NCBI GenBank assembly: GCA_902706235.1
Contig: CACSJR010000018.1
Location: forward strand, 1-64,000
Reading direction: 5' to 3'
DNA: 64,000 bases
DNA from: Citrobacter sp. 18056
Lineage (GTDB): Bacteria; Pseudomonadota; Gammaproteobacteria; Enterobacterales; Enterobacteriaceae
Part shown: positions 1-9,476 of the stretch, piece after piece
Numbering within the stretch: the first letter of the stretch is position 1
How the letters are laid out: every line of letters starts with the position of its first letter
Made by a program: the position numbers and the translations under genes
The notes under the pieces: model-generated
Seen by the model: only the letters and a program-made list of their open reading frames with translations
What the model was told of the DNA's origin: nothing
The model's database searches: none

Positions 1-285
1 CAACCAACTGGGCTGACTCACGTCTGAATTCAGGACTAAAATTTTTTCTTTTCATTGGTGCACCTGTGTTGTTCTGAGGTGAGCATATCACCTCTGTTCA
101 GGTGGCCAAATTCAGTGTGCCACTACAAAATAGTAAAGGTGAAAACGTCGGCACAAGCAGGTGCTTTCACCGTCTAGATATCCCCAGGCTCCATGTATCA
201 AAGAATGCTAAATAATCCGCAAATTTTAGCAGCTAAAATTTTCCATCGGTCGCCAGAAAAAGATTGATTACAATTTAATTTATTA
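1..285. other. Gene-free island DNA with GGTG/CACC hairpins
   Basis: No open frame of useful size is visible. The stretch lies downstream of the integrase, so it should belong to the integrated element. It is rich in GGTG/CACC words that form stems. Arms at 76-82 and 88-94 form a 7-bp perfect stem around GCATA. At 138-171 a compound hairpin pairs GGTGAAA with TTTCACC and, inside it, GCAC (151-154) with GTGC (161-164). The second could act as a weak integrase terminator, but it lacks a strong U tract. Function unknown. Confidence 0.4.
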
Positions 286-1476
286 TCAATTACTTACCCA
301 TTCATCAATCATATTCGCCCAATCTTGTAGCATCTCAGCCCTCTGCTCACGATATTCAGCCTTGTTATAAACTGCTCGTACCCCCTTTTGTTCATGGGCA
401 AGGCACTTCTCAATCCAGTCAGTATTATACCCGGCCTCATGTAGCAAGGTGCTGGCAGTACGCCGTAAGTCATGGGGACCAAACTTAGGCAACAACTCCC
501 CTTCTTTCTGTGCCTGACGATACGTCAGTGTCAAAACCCGGTTTAAAGTAGCGCTACTCATAGGTGCATCGGAATCGTAGCGCGAAGGAAGGATAAAATC
601 AGAGCTACCGGCAAAGGTTTTAAGAGCAATCAAAATATCCATTGCCTGTTGGGGAAGAAAAACCAAATGTGGATTACGTCGTTTCATCCTCTCCTTTGGT
701 ATCGTCCATAATGCTTCACTAAAATTGATCTCGTTCCAGGTCGCGTTAGTAAGCTCGCTTTTACGTACCATCGTTAACAGCAAAAGTTTAACCGCTGCTC
801 TGATTGATGGCGTCGTTCCTACCCGTTCCATATACCGATACATCAGACCGATTTCAACTGGCGTCAATGCCCTGTCACGAGGCTCAAATTTCGCTATGCT
901 TGCAGGCCGTACCAGATCAGCTGGATTCTCCACCTTCTGACCGCGCTCAATAGCCCAGCGATAGACTTGCAATACAATCTCTCTGGCGTGTACAGCTGTC
1001 GCCGGCGCCCCTCTCTCGACAATGTTATCGGTTAATGCACGTAAGTCTTCATGTGTAATCTCACTAAGTTTCTGCTGGGCAAATTTTGACTTCAACTCCC
1101 TTTGATATACCGAACGCCGCATATCACGCGTCGATTCAGCCATTTGATAACCGCGTAACCATTTCTCAGCCCACGCACCAAAAGTCTCCGCATCTTTGAT
1201 ACGCGCTTTATCTCTGGCTTTTTCCCTCGCAGGCGATCTTCCACTGGCAACCATTTTTTTGGCTTCATTGAGCCGTTCACGCGCTTCTGCAAGCGTGATC
1301 CCTCCAACACCATAGCGGCCAAAAGTAACGGTCTCCTGTCTTCCATTTATTGAATAGTTATAACGAAATGAAATAGTTCCAGCCGGAGTGACCGCAACAT
1401 ACAGACCATCACGGTCATTAACTTTATAGAGTTTCTCCTTCGGCTTAAGGTGACGCAGCCTGGTGTCAGTCAACAT
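286..1476 (-). CDS. P4-type tyrosine integrase
   Basis: Site-specific recombinase of the bacteriophage P4/CP4 integrase family, 396 aa, a normal full length. Residues 1-90 are the DUF4102-type arm-binding domain, about 95-190 the core-binding SAM-like domain, and 200-396 the catalytic domain. The tyrosine recombinase residues are visible: R238 (in TMVRKSEL), a lysine near 262-266, H335 and R338 (GPHDLRRT), H361 (CLAHE) and nucleophile Y370 (RAVYNK). The gene reads away from guaA, with its start 306 bp from the guaA stop. Known of the family: such integrases insert genomic islands at 3' ends of tRNA genes and, in some lineages, of guaA. Inferred: this one drives integration at guaA, and the rest of the element lies left of the window. 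It appears intact, so the element may still excise. Confidence 0.93.
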   Translation of the reverse strand: MLTDTRLRHLKPKEKLYKVNDRDGLYVAVTPAGTISFRYNYSINGRQETVTFGRYGVGGITLAEARERLNEAKKMVASGRSPAREKARDKARIKDAETFGAWAEKWLRGYQMAESTRDMRRSVYQRELKSKFAQQKLSEITHEDLRALTDNIVERGAPATAVHAREIVLQVYRWAIERGQKVENPADLVRPASIAKFEPRDRALTPVEIGLMYRYMERVGTTPSIRAAVKLLLLTMVRKSELTNATWNEINFSEALWTIPKERMKRRNPHLVFLPQQAMDILIALKTFAGSSDFILPSRYDSDAPMSSATLNRVLTLTYRQAQKEGELLPKFGPHDLRRTASTLLHEAGYNTDWIEKCLAHEQKGVRAVYNKAEYREQRAEMLQDWANMIDEWVSN

Positions 1477-1502
1477 GGTTTATTGTTTTCCTTATCAAAA
1501 AA

Positions 1503-1640
1503 TACCATGTTGTAAAAAATTCAGAAAAGTAATTTAACTCTCTGTTTTTAATTGAGTTATAAAAAACAAATACCATAACTCAACCGAAATTTATCACATG
1601 GTACTTTTTCAAACCTGAATTCGAAATCAGAGAGTACCAT
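1503..1640. promoter_or_regulatory. Candidate integrase arm sites and operator
   Basis: The hexamer TACCAT occurs at 1503-1508, 1571-1576 and 1635-1640, and inverted at 1598-1603. That is four copies in 138 bp between the integrase start and guaA. A perfect 9-bp inverted repeat, TTGAGTTAT (1552-1560) and ATAACTCAA (1575-1583), brackets one copy. The spacing and place fit arm-type integrase sites or an autoregulatory operator. This is inference from position; no such motif is known to me for this integrase. The remainder of 1477-1782 carries only the guaA terminator. Confidence 0.4.
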
Positions 1641-1708
1641 CAAAAATCCCATTGAAAAAACCGTGCTTCCCGTTGCTAAAAGCTGCCAGAAAGTGCCAGA
1701 CACAAAAC

Positions 1709-1735
1709 CAAAAAAGCCCGCAGTTACGCGGGCTT
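1709..1735 (-). terminator. guaA terminator
   Basis: An 8-bp perfect stem AAGCCCGC/GCGGGCTT (1714-1721 and 1728-1735) with a six-base loop is followed on the minus strand by a run of T. It lies about 50 bp past the guaA stop and fits an intrinsic terminator for guaBA. Confidence 0.85.
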
Positions 1736-1782
1736 AGAGGTACTTTACTGCTTTTACGTGCAGGCTATTGCCAGACGCGAAA

Positions 1783-1794
1783 TCATTCCCACTC
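1783..1794 (-). other. Candidate attachment core at guaA 3' end
   Basis: The last codons of guaA with the stop read GAGTGGGAATGA on the minus strand. The 3' end of guaA is an established integration hotspot, and the integrase starts about 300 bp away, so this end is the likely att core. The second copy expected on the far side of the element would be left of base 1; none is present inside the window. Confidence 0.45.
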
Positions 1795-3360
1795 AATCGT
1801 TGCTGGCGGCTTACCGCTGATGTCATACACCACGCGGGAAATACCGTTCACTTCGTTGATGATGCGATTGGAGACGCGACCGAGGAAATCGTACGGCAGG
1901 TGCGCCCAGTGCGCAGTCATGAAGTCGATGGTTTCGACCGCACGCAGGGAAACAACCCAGTCGTATTTACGGCCATCGCCCATCACGCCGACGGAACGGA
2001 CCGGCAGGAACACGGTGAATGCCTGGCTGACTTTGTTGTACAGGTCAGCTTTGTGCAGCTCTTCGATGAAGATAGCGTCCGCACGACGCAGCAGGTCGCA
2101 GTACTCTTTCTTCACTTCGCCCAGCACGCGCACGCCGAGGCCTGGCCCCGGGAACGGGTGGCGGTACAGCATGTCGTACGGCAGACCCAGTTCCAGACCG
2201 ATTTTGCGCACTTCATCTTTGAACAGTTCACGCAGCGGTTCAACCAGGCCCATCTTCATCTCTTTCGGCAGGCCGCCCACGTTGTGGTGAGATTTGATGA
2301 CATGTGCTTTACCGGTCGCGGAGGCGGCGGATTCAATCACGTCAGGGTAGATAGTCCCCTGCGCCAGCCATTTCACGTCTTCGAGCTTCAACGCTTCTTC
2401 ATCGAATACTTCGACAAACACGCGGCCGATAATTTTACGTTTCGCTTCCGGATCGTTTTCGCCCGCCAGCGCGCTCAGGAAGCGCTCTTCGCCTTCCACG
2501 TGCACGATGTTCAGACCGAAATGATCGCCGAACATATCCAGCACCTGCTGAGATTCATTCAGGCGTAGCAAACCGTTGTCGACGAACACACAGGTCAGAT
2601 TTTTACCGATAGCGCGGTGCAGTAGCATCGCGGTTACGGAAGAATCGACGCCGCCGGACAGGCCGAGGATCACTTTGTCGTCGCCAACCTGCTGACGAAT
2701 ACGCTCAACCGCATCTTCGATGATTTTTGCTGATGTCCACAGAGCTTCACACTGGCAAATATCGAGCACGAAACGCTCCAGCATACGCAGGCCCTGACGG
2801 GTGTGCGTCACTTCCGGGTGGAACTGCACGCCGTAGAAGCGTTTTTCTTCGTTAGCCATAATGGCAAACGGGCAGGTTTCGGTGCTGGCAACGGTCACGA
2901 AATCAGACGGGATGGCGGTCACTTTGTCGCCGTGGCTCATCCATACATCGAGGAGTGGCTTGCCTTCTGCGGTCAGGGCGTCTTCGATGCCACGAACCAG
3001 CGCGCTATCAGTTCTGACTTCTACCTGCGCGTAGCCAAACTCACGTTCGTTAGAGCCTTCAACGTGGCCGCCGAGCTGCATCGCCATGGTCTGCATGCCG
3101 TAGCACACGCCGAGAACCGGGACGCCTGCTTCGAAGACGTACTCTGGCGCGCGCGGGCTGTTGTCTTCAGTGGTGCTTTCCGGGCCGCCGGACAGGATGA
3201 TACCGCTCGGATTGAACTCACGAATTTGTGCTTCGGTAACGTCCCAGGCCCACAGTTCACAATATACGCCCAGCTCGCGCACGCGGCGTGCAACCAGTTG
3301 AGTGTACTGAGAACCGAAATCGAGGATAAGAATGCGATGTTTATGAATATTGTCGGTCAT
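1783..3360 (-). CDS. guaA: GMP synthase (glutamine-hydrolysing)
   Basis: Converts XMP, glutamine and ATP to GMP, the last step of guanine nucleotide synthesis; cytosolic homodimer. 525 aa, the same length as the E. coli enzyme. The N-terminal class I glutamine amidotransferase carries nucleophile C86 (GVCYGMQ) and the H/E pair in QFHPEVTHT near 181-183. The ATP pyrophosphatase P-loop LSGGVDSS lies near 235, followed by the C-terminal dimerisation domain ending IEWE. It follows guaB by 67 bp in the same direction (guaBA operon). The extreme 3' end adjoins the integrated element on the left but the reading frame is intact, as expected when the element restores the gene end on insertion. Confidence 0.99.
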   Translation of the reverse strand: MTDNIHKHRILILDFGSQYTQLVARRVRELGVYCELWAWDVTEAQIREFNPSGIILSGGPESTTEDNSPRAPEYVFEAGVPVLGVCYGMQTMAMQLGGHVEGSNEREFGYAQVEVRTDSALVRGIEDALTAEGKPLLDVWMSHGDKVTAIPSDFVTVASTETCPFAIMANEEKRFYGVQFHPEVTHTRQGLRMLERFVLDICQCEALWTSAKIIEDAVERIRQQVGDDKVILGLSGGVDSSVTAMLLHRAIGKNLTCVFVDNGLLRLNESQQVLDMFGDHFGLNIVHVEGEERFLSALAGENDPEAKRKIIGRVFVEVFDEEALKLEDVKWLAQGTIYPDVIESAASATGKAHVIKSHHNVGGLPKEMKMGLVEPLRELFKDEVRKIGLELGLPYDMLYRHPFPGPGLGVRVLGEVKKEYCDLLRRADAIFIEELHKADLYNKVSQAFTVFLPVRSVGVMGDGRKYDWVVSLRAVETIDFMTAHWAHLPYDFLGRVSNRIINEVNGISRVVYDISGKPPATIEWE

Positions 3361-3396
3361 TGACGGTAATTCCAGGGCAAGTGAAACAAAATCAAA

Positions 3397-3418
3397 GCGC
3401 CCGGCATAAGCCGGGCGC
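3397..3418 (-). terminator. guaB-guaA intercistronic hairpin
   Basis: A 9-bp perfect stem GCGCCCGGC/GCCGGGCGC with loop ATAA lies in the 67-bp gap between guaB and guaA. On the minus strand it is followed by TTTGATTTTG, a weak U-rich tail. It may attenuate guaA relative to guaB or protect the guaB message; which one cannot be told from sequence. Confidence 0.5.
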
Positions 3419-3427
3419 GGGAAATAA

Positions 3428-4894
3428 TCAAGAACCCATGCGGTAGTTCGGGGATTCCTTGGTGATGGTCACGTCATGTACGTGACTTTCCTGAATGCCC
3501 GCCCCGCTGATGCGTACGAATTCAGCCTTGGTACGCAGCGCGTCGATGGTACCACAGCCGGTCAGGCCCATACAGGAGCGCAGGCCGCCCATCTGCTGGT
3601 GAATGATCTCTTTCAGGCGACCTTTGTACGCCACGCGACCTTCGATACCTTCCGGCACCAGTTTGTCGGCAGCGTTATCGCTCTGGAAGTAACGGTCTGA
3701 GGAGCCTTTTGACATCGCGCCCAGAGAGCCCATACCACGGTAAGATTTGTAAGAACGGCCCTGGTAAAGTTCGATTTCACCCGGAGATTCTTCGGTACCC
3801 GCCAGCATAGAACCGACCATGACTGCGCTTGCACCCGCAGCGATGGCTTTGGCGATGTCACCGGAGAAACGGATGCCGCCATCGGCGATAACCGGAATGC
3901 CCAGGCCTTCCAGCGCTTCAACCGCGTCAGAAACGGCAGTGATTTGCGGGACACCTACGCCGGTCACGATACGGGTAGTACAGATAGAACCAGGACCGAT
4001 ACCCACTTTCACCGCGCTCACGCCCGCGTCAGCCAGGGCACGGGCACCTGCCCCCGTAGCCACGTTACCGCCGATGATTTGCAGGTCTGGGTATTTCGCG
4101 CGAGTTTCACGAATACGTTGCAGAACGCCTTCGGAATGGCCGTGAGAGGAGTCAATCAGCAGAACGTCAACGCCCGCGGCAACCAGTGCATCAACGCGCT
4201 CTTCGTTACCGGCACCAGCGCCAACGGCCGCACCCACACGCAGACGACCATGCTCGTCTTTACACGCATTCGGTTTACGTTCGGCTTTCTGGAAATCTTT
4301 TACGGTGATCATGCCAATCAGGTGGAAATTCGCATCAACAACCAGCGCTTTTTCCACACGTTTTTCATGCATTTTACCGAACACGACGTCACGAGCTTCG
4401 CCTTCACGTACGGTGACCAGACGCTCTTTCGGCGTCATGTACACACTGACCGGCTGGCTGAGGTCGGTCACGAAACGCACGTCACGGCCAGTGATGATAC
4501 CGACCAGTTCGTTGGTTTCAGTCACGACCGGGTAACCGGCAAAACCGTTACGCGCGGTCAGCTCTTTTACTTCGGCCAGCGTGGTGGTTGGCAAAACGGA
4601 TTGTGGGTCAGAAACCACGCCGGACTCGTATTTCTTCACGAGGCGAACTTCTTCCGCCTGACGCTCGATAGACATGTTTTTGTGAATAAAGCCGATGCCA
4701 CCTTCCTGAGCCAGAGCAATTGCCAGGCGCGCTTCCGTCACGGTGTCCATTGCTGCGGAGAGCATAGGAATGTTCAGGCGAATGGATTTCGTTAAATGCG
4801 TGCTGAGATCAGCAGTATTCGGCAGAACGGTGGAATGAGCGGGAACGAGGAGGACGTCGTCAAACGTCAGTGCTTCTTTGGCGATACGTAGCAT
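3428..4894 (-). CDS. guaB: IMP dehydrogenase
   Basis: NAD-dependent oxidation of IMP to XMP, the committed step to GMP; cytosolic tetramer. 488 aa from the start [14 protein letters not shown]; an upstream in-frame ATG at 5005 would add 37 unconserved residues lying across the promoter and is rejected. The TIM-barrel catalytic domain is interrupted by two CBS domains (about 95-205) that bind adenine nucleotides in this family. The catalytic cysteine lies in GPGSICTTR, and the flap and C-terminal segments follow. First gene of guaBA. A PurR box and a perfect -10 lie just upstream, so it is probably repressed by purines as in E. coli. Confidence 0.98.
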   Translation of the reverse strand: MLRIAKEALTFDDVLLVPAHSTVLPNTADLSTHLTKSIRLNIPMLSAAMDTVTEARLAIALAQEGGIGFIHKNMSIERQAEEVRLVKKYESGVVSDPQSVLPTTTLAEVKELTARNGFAGYPVVTETNELVGIITGRDVRFVTDLSQPVSVYMTPKERLVTVREGEARDVVFGKMHEKRVEKALVVDANFHLIGMITVKDFQKAERKPNACKDEHGRLRVGAAVGAGAGNEERVDALVAAGVDVLLIDSSHGHSEGVLQRIRETRAKYPDLQIIGGNVATGAGARALADAGVSAVKVGIGPGSICTTRIVTGVGVPQITAVSDAVEALEGLGIPVIADGGIRFSGDIAKAIAAGASAVMVGSMLAGTEESPGEIELYQGRSYKSYRGMGSLGAMSKGSSDRYFQSDNAADKLVPEGIEGRVAYKGRLKEIIHQQMGGLRSCMGLTGCGTIDALRTKAEFVRISGAGIQESHVHDVTITKESPNYRMGS

Positions 4895-4936
4895 GGGCAA
4901 TATCTCTACCTGAAGGTTAATAAATATTGCCGTGGC

Positions 4937-4962
4937 ATTATACAGAGCGTAATCGGTTGCAT
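4937..4962 (-). promoter_or_regulatory. guaBA promoter with PurR box
   Basis: On the minus strand a perfect TATAAT (4937-4942) lies just downstream of a 16-bp PurR-like site (4947-4962) reading ATGCAACCGATTACGC. From memory it closely matches the E. coli guaBA PurR operator. The site overlaps the spacer and -35 area, consistent with direct repression. The -35 hexamer itself is poor. The 160-bp gap 4895-5054 is shared with divergent xseA. Confidence 0.75.
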
Positions 4963-5054
4963 CTACACTTTTTTGCAAAAAATGCTTGCGATCGCACCTG
5001 AGCAAGTTACTATCGACTGAATAACCTGCTGATTTAGAATTTGATCTCGCTCAC

Positions 5055-6437
5055 ATGTTGCCTTCTCAATCCCCCGCAATTTTTACCGTTAGCCGCCTGA
5101 ATCAGTCGGTTCGTCTGCTGCTGGAACGAGAAATGGGCCAAGTGTGGATCAGCGGTGAAATCTCCAACTTTTCTCAGCCCTCTTCCGGGCACTGGTATTT
5201 TACCCTCAAAGACGACAACGCCCAGGTGCGCTGTGCGATGTTCCGCAACAGCAATCGCCGGGTCACGTTTCGTCCGCAGCACGGCCAGCAGGTTTTAGTT
5301 CGCGCGAACATCACACTGTACGAACCACGCGGTGACTACCAGATTATCGTCGAAAGCATGCAGCCTGCGGGCGAAGGGCTTTTGCAGCAAAAATACGAGC
5401 AGCTTAAAGCACTGCTGTCCGCGGAAGGCCTGTTCGATCAGCAATTCAAGCAGCCTTTGCCAACGCCTGCACACTGCGTCGGGGTGATTACCTCGAAAAG
5501 CGGTGCCGCATTGCACGACATCCTTCACGTCCTCAAACGTCGCGATCCGTCGCTGCCGGTGGTGATTTATCCCATATCGGTTCAGGGTGACGATGCGCCG
5601 GGTCAGATTGTCCGCGCCATTGAACTGGCGAACCAGCGTGAAGAGTGTGACGTGCTAATTGTCGGGCGCGGCGGCGGTTCGCTGGAAGATTTGTGGAGTT
5701 TCAACGACGAACGCGTGGCGCGGGCGATTTTTGCCAGCCGCATTCCGGTGGTCAGCGCCGTCGGGCATGAAACCGATGTCACCATCGCCGATTTCGTGGC
5801 GGATTTACGCGCACCGACGCCGTCTGCTGCCGCCGAAATGGTCAGCCGCAATCAGCAGGAACTGCTGCGCCAGGTACAGTCGGCCCAACAGCGGCTGGAA
5901 ATGGCGATGGATTATTTCATCGCTAACCGCAACCGTCGATTCAGCCAGCTTCAGCATCGTCTGCAACAGCAGCATCCGCAGCTGCGCCTCGCGCGTCAGC
6001 AAACGGTGCTCGACAGACTGCGCCAGCGCATGAGCTTTGCATTAGATAATCAGCTGAAAAAAACCACTCAGCGTCAGCAGCGAGTGATTCAGCGGCTGAA
6101 TCAGCAAAATCCACAACCGCGAATTTATCGCGCGCAAACGCGTATTCAGCAACTGGAATATCGTCTGGCGCAGACGCTTCGTGCGCAACTCAGCACAACG
6201 CGTGAACGCTTTGGCAATGCGGTGACGCATCTTGAGGCCGTTAGCCCGTTGTCGACGTTAGCACGCGGTTATAGCGTGACGACCGCAGCCAACGGCAAGC
6301 TGGTCAAAAAGACCAAACAGCTGAATGCCGGAGACACACTGACAACGCGTCTGGAAGATGGAGTGGTAGAAAGTGAAGTCACTAAAATCACGCCAGTGAA
6401 GAAAACGCGGACGCGCAAAGCGAAACCGACTGAGTAA
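5055..6437 (+). CDS. xseA: Exodeoxyribonuclease VII large subunit
   Basis: Large subunit of exonuclease VII, which degrades single-stranded DNA from both ends with the small subunit XseB (not in this window); used in mismatch repair and removal of damaged DNA. 460 aa, against about 456 in E. coli. The N-terminal OB-fold (about 1-105) is followed by the nuclease core with [11 protein letters not shown] and GHETDVTI near 205-245. A long Q/R-rich coiled coil (about 260-385) then precedes a basic C-terminal tail ending [10 protein letters not shown]. Divergent from guaB, as in E. coli, and followed by a REP unit. Confidence 0.97.
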   Translation: MLPSQSPAIFTVSRLNQSVRLLLEREMGQVWISGEISNFSQPSSGHWYFTLKDDNAQVRCAMFRNSNRRVTFRPQHGQQVLVRANITLYEPRGDYQIIVESMQPAGEGLLQQKYEQLKALLSAEGLFDQQFKQPLPTPAHCVGVITSKSGAALHDILHVLKRRDPSLPVVIYPISVQGDDAPGQIVRAIELANQREECDVLIVGRGGGSLEDLWSFNDERVARAIFASRIPVVSAVGHETDVTIADFVADLRAPTPSAAAEMVSRNQQELLRQVQSAQQRLEMAMDYFIANRNRRFSQLQHRLQQQHPQLRLARQQTVLDRLRQRMSFALDNQLKKTTQRQQRVIQRLNQQNPQPRIYRAQTRIQQLEYRLAQTLRAQLSTTRERFGNAVTHLEAVSPLSTLARGYSVTTAANGKLVKKTKQLNAGDTLTTRLEDGVVESEVTKITPVKKTRTRKAKPTE

Positions 6438-6464
6438 GCCCGATAAGCGAAGCGCCACCGGGCA
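6438..6464 (+). repeat. Single REP unit
   Basis: The stretch GCCCGATAAGCGAAGCGCC followed by ACCGGGCA is a repetitive extragenic palindromic unit. It starts at the base after the xseA stop codon, between convergent xseA and yfgJ. REP units stabilise 3' ends and bind gyrase, IHF or Pol I in enterobacteria. Confidence 0.75.
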
Positions 6465-6476
6465 TTTCACGGTTTC

Positions 6477-6698
6477 TTATGGCGCGATGACCACAAACTC
6501 CACGCGCTTTTTCGAAATCAAACCATGGCCGTTCTGGCAAAAATAATCTACCGCACCGCAGGCTTTCAGCACGTCCAGCGGCTTATGGCATTCCGGGCAC
6601 AACGCCTGTAAGGCGAAATCTTGCTCGCACTGCGAACAATGCGCGCTGCCGCCCTGCTGCTCCAGCGGCTCTTCACAAACCGGACACTTCAGTTCCAT
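6477..6698 (-). CDS. yfgJ: Zinc-ribbon protein YfgJ
   Basis: Small protein of 73 aa recognised from close similarity to E. coli YfgJ (about 71 aa), especially the C-terminal stretch ALCPECHKPLDVLKACGAVD and the ending ISKKRVEFV. Four CxxC-like pairs (CPVC, HCSQC, CPEC and the C..YFC pair) fit two zinc ribbons. No biochemical role is established to my knowledge. The start at 6698 has a strong AAGGAGT ribosome binding site; a longer in-frame reading from 6752 is not conserved and would overlap the upstream gene. It lies 50 bp downstream of the Gfo/Idh/MocA gene and is probably cotranscribed. Confidence 0.9.
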   Translation of the reverse strand: MELKCPVCEEPLEQQGGSAHCSQCEQDFALQALCPECHKPLDVLKACGAVDYFCQNGHGLISKKRVEFVVIAP

Positions 6699-6748
6699 CG
6701 TTGACTCCTTCGTCATACGGAAATCTTCAGGCCATTTTACCACAGGCC

Positions 6749-7840
6749 TCAATGCGAACCGCGCAGTTGCTGCTGTAACTGCAGCAGCGCCGTCACTTCT
6801 GCAATGCGGCGTTGGGTCAGTTGGCTGACCTGTTCAGGTGCGCGCGCGAATACGCTTTTAGCCCCGAGGATATGTCGCGCCAGGCAGCGATCGTACACCG
6901 GGCCTTCCATTTTCCAGCGCTGCACATTTTCGCCCTGCCACACTTCCAGCACTTCACCGGAACCGCGTCGGTCCTGGCTCAGAATGGTTCCGTTTCTCAA
7001 ATGCAGGCGAACGCCTTTTTGCCCACCGGCTGGCCCCGCATATTTGTTCAGCCACATCTCCAGCGGAATGCCACACAGCTCACCCTGCAAATGCGCGCTA
7101 CCTTCTGCGGTGGTGGTATCGCCCATCGCAATGGCGTTGCCCAAACGATCTTTGGCTTCGCACAGCGTCAGACTCAGGCGGTCGTTGGTACCAATAGCTG
7201 CCAGCGTTTCGTGCATCATCGCCAGCACGTGCGTGCCGATATCCACAATCACGCCATCAGGATGACGAAGCGTGCGAGTGTCAGGTTCGCCAGTGGCGAA
7301 ATTCAGCGCAACCGGCTCACCTTTATCATTAAACCCGCTCGGCTCGAGCAGATACCCTTCGATTTTAACGATATCCGCAAGGGCTGAAATGGGGGCCGGC
7401 ACCGTCGGATAATCCACTTCCGGCATCCAGTCGCTTTCCGGCTTACCGCAAAGCAACTGCGTCACGCCGTCACGTGCCATCCAATGGTCCAGTGCGAGTA
7501 CGCGGCTCACGTTTTCCGGCATCGCTAACAGTGCCTGAAGCCGGGCGAGTTGTTCCAGCGTGGCGGCAACCGGCTTCTCCACCACGATGCGCGGCACCGC
7601 AGATTTCAGTACCTGTTCCAGCACCGGCAAATGCCACAGCGACCCGGTGGTGATGAACACCATCTCGGGTTGTGTCGCCAGCAGCGCATCGAGTGAATCG
7701 CAGCGGGTGATGCCCGCAGGCGCTCTGGACTCATCAATATCAAAACCGTAACAGTCCGTCAGCGGTACGTTGAGGCGCTTAAGCGCGGGTAGATACGCAG
7801 TGTCGATAACCGCACCAAGACCAATGAAACCCATTTTCAT
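6749..7840 (-). CDS. Gfo/Idh/MocA family oxidoreductase
   Basis: NAD(P)-dependent dehydrogenase of the glucose-fructose oxidoreductase/inositol dehydrogenase family, 363 aa. The N-terminal Rossmann fold begins with GFIGLGAVID (an atypical dinucleotide-binding loop), and the family motif EKP is present in VVEKPVA near residue 95. The C-terminal half has the alpha/beta substrate domain with VDIGTHVLAMMHE. Substrate unknown; members act on sugars, inositols or bile pigments. Start chosen at the second ATG of an ATGATG pair because it is correctly spaced from GAGG. Absent from this place in E. coli K-12, so a lineage-specific gene between der and yfgJ. The der terminator separates it from der, so it should have its own promoter or rely on read-through. 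Confidence 0.85.
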   Translation of the reverse strand: MKMGFIGLGAVIDTAYLPALKRLNVPLTDCYGFDIDESRAPAGITRCDSLDALLATQPEMVFITTGSLWHLPVLEQVLKSAVPRIVVEKPVAATLEQLARLQALLAMPENVSRVLALDHWMARDGVTQLLCGKPESDWMPEVDYPTVPAPISALADIVKIEGYLLEPSGFNDKGEPVALNFATGEPDTRTLRHPDGVIVDIGTHVLAMMHETLAAIGTNDRLSLTLCEAKDRLGNAIAMGDTTTAEGSAHLQGELCGIPLEMWLNKYAGPAGGQKGVRLHLRNGTILSQDRRGSGEVLEVWQGENVQRWKMEGPVYDRCLARHILGAKSVFARAPEQVSQLTQRRIAEVTALLQLQQQLRGSH

Positions 7841-7854
7841 CATAAACCTCAGAA

Positions 7855-7881
7855 ACAAAAAAACCCGCCATCAGGCGGGTT
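7855..7881 (-). terminator. der terminator
   Basis: Stem AACCCGCC/GGCGGGTT (7862-7869 and 7874-7881), loop ATCA, with a run of seven T on the minus strand. Sits 33 bp past the der stop and overlaps the region just before the next gene's ribosome binding site. Confidence 0.85.
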
Positions 7882-7914
7882 AGTATCGGTACCGCGCCAG
7901 AAAAACGTTGGCGC

Positions 7915-9393
7915 TTACTTACCTTTTTTAATGTGTTTAATCAGACGCTTACGCTTACGCATCTGATTCGGCGTCAGGGTATTACGCTTGTTCGCGAACG
8001 GGTTTTCCCCTTCCTTGAACTGAATACGGATTGGCGTACCCATTACTTCCAGTGATTTACGGAAGTAGTTCATCAGATAGCGCTTGTAGGAATCCGGCAG
8101 GTCTTTCACCTGATTACCGTGGATAACCACAATCGGCGGGTTATAACCCCCGGCGTGCGCATATTTCAGCTTCACGCGGCGACCGCGAACCAGAGGCGGC
8201 TGGTGATCTTCCGCAGCCATGTTCATAATGCGGGTCAGCATTGCGGTGCTCTGACGATGCGTTGAGCTGTCGTAAGCTTCGCGCACGGATTCGAACAGGT
8301 TGCCTACGCCGCTACCGTGCAGAGCTGAAATGAAGTGCACGCGGGCGAAATCGATGAAGCCCAGGCGGAAGTCGAGGGTCTCTTTGACCTGCTCTCTCAC
8401 TTCGTTACTCAGGCCATCCCATTTGTTGACCACGATAACCAGTGAGCGCCCACTATTGAGGATGAAGCCGAGCAGCGAGAGGTCCTGGTCAGAAATGCCT
8501 TCACGGGCATCAATAACCAGCATAACCACGTTGGCGTCTTCAATCGCCTGTAGGGTTTTGATAACCGAGAATTTTTCTACGGTATCCGTAATTTTTCCGC
8601 GCTTACGCACCCCGGCGGTGTCGATGAGGATATATTCACGCTCATCACGTTCCATCGGGATGTAAATGCTGTCACGCGTGGTGCCAGGCATGTCGTAAAC
8701 CACAACGCGGTCTTCACCGAGAATACGGTTAGTTAGCGTTGACTTACCGACGTTCGGACGACCAACGATAGCAAGTTTGATTGGCAGGCTGCGCGGGTCG
8801 AAGTCATCTTCCGGCTCTTCAATCGGTTCGCCATTCTGTTCTGCTTCGAACTGAGCCCAGTACAGGGCGTCTTCGTCGACTTCTTCAACCGGCGCGACTT
8901 CGTCCATAAATGGCAGCAGCGCGTGTTCAATCAGACTGGTAACGCCACGGCCGTGGGACGCAGCAATCGCGTGAATTTCACCGAGGCCGAGAGACCAGAA
9001 ATCCGCGACCGCCTGATCCGGGTCGATACCGTCAGTTTTGTTAGCAACGAGGAACGTCGCCTTTTCGCGTGAACGTAGGTGTTTGGCGATACCTTCGTCC
9101 GCAGGCATCAGCCCGGCACGTGCATCAACCATAAACAACACGACATCAGCCTCTTCAATTGCCAGCAGCGACTGTTCCGCCATGCGCGTTTCCACGCCTT
9201 CTTCCGTGCCATCGATACCACCGGTATCGATACAGATAAACTCGCGGCCTTCCACTTCAGCACGACCGTACTTACGGTCACGAGTCAGACCCGGGAAATC
9301 CGCGACCAGCGCATCTCGCGTGCGCGTCAGACGGTTAAACAGCGTGGATTTTCCAACGTTAGGGCGCCCGACAAGCGCGACCACAGGTACCAT
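7915..9393 (-). CDS. der: Ribosome assembly GTPase Der (EngA)
   Basis: Essential GTPase that binds the maturing 50S subunit. 492 aa, usual length (E. coli about 490). Two tandem G domains each start with GRPNVGKST (about residues 8-16 and 211-219) and carry DxPG-type G3 segments and NKxD G4 motifs (NKTDG, NKWDG). An acidic linker lies between them, with a C-terminal KH-like domain and a basic tail ending IKHIKKGK. It follows bamB by 83 bp with a hairpin in between. Confidence 0.98.
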   Translation of the reverse strand: MVPVVALVGRPNVGKSTLFNRLTRTRDALVADFPGLTRDRKYGRAEVEGREFICIDTGGIDGTEEGVETRMAEQSLLAIEEADVVLFMVDARAGLMPADEGIAKHLRSREKATFLVANKTDGIDPDQAVADFWSLGLGEIHAIAASHGRGVTSLIEHALLPFMDEVAPVEEVDEDALYWAQFEAEQNGEPIEEPEDDFDPRSLPIKLAIVGRPNVGKSTLTNRILGEDRVVVYDMPGTTRDSIYIPMERDEREYILIDTAGVRKRGKITDTVEKFSVIKTLQAIEDANVVMLVIDAREGISDQDLSLLGFILNSGRSLVIVVNKWDGLSNEVREQVKETLDFRLGFIDFARVHFISALHGSGVGNLFESVREAYDSSTHRQSTAMLTRIMNMAAEDHQPPLVRGRRVKLKYAHAGGYNPPIVVIHGNQVKDLPDSYKRYLMNYFRKSLEVMGTPIRIQFKEGENPFANKRNTLTPNQMRKRKRLIKHIKKGK

Positions 9394-9424
9394 GATAAAT
9401 GCCTCTTAAATTCTAAAAACAGTA

Positions 9425-9454
9425 AAACGGCCCCTGCTAAAACAGGGGCCGTTT
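9425..9454 (-). terminator. bamB terminator
   Basis: A 12-bp perfect stem AAACGGCCCCTG/CAGGGGCCGTTT (9425-9436 and 9443-9454) with a six-base loop between bamB and der. The T-rich tail on the minus strand is moderate, so it may be partial, leaving der on read-through plus its own promoter. Confidence 0.7.
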
Positions 9455-9476
9455 GCAATGCTGACTACGAACAGAC

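Noticed and set aside
1768..2568. 266-codon plus-strand frame opposite guaA
   Set aside because: Antisense shadow of a GC-rich conserved gene; the translation has no recognisable domain.
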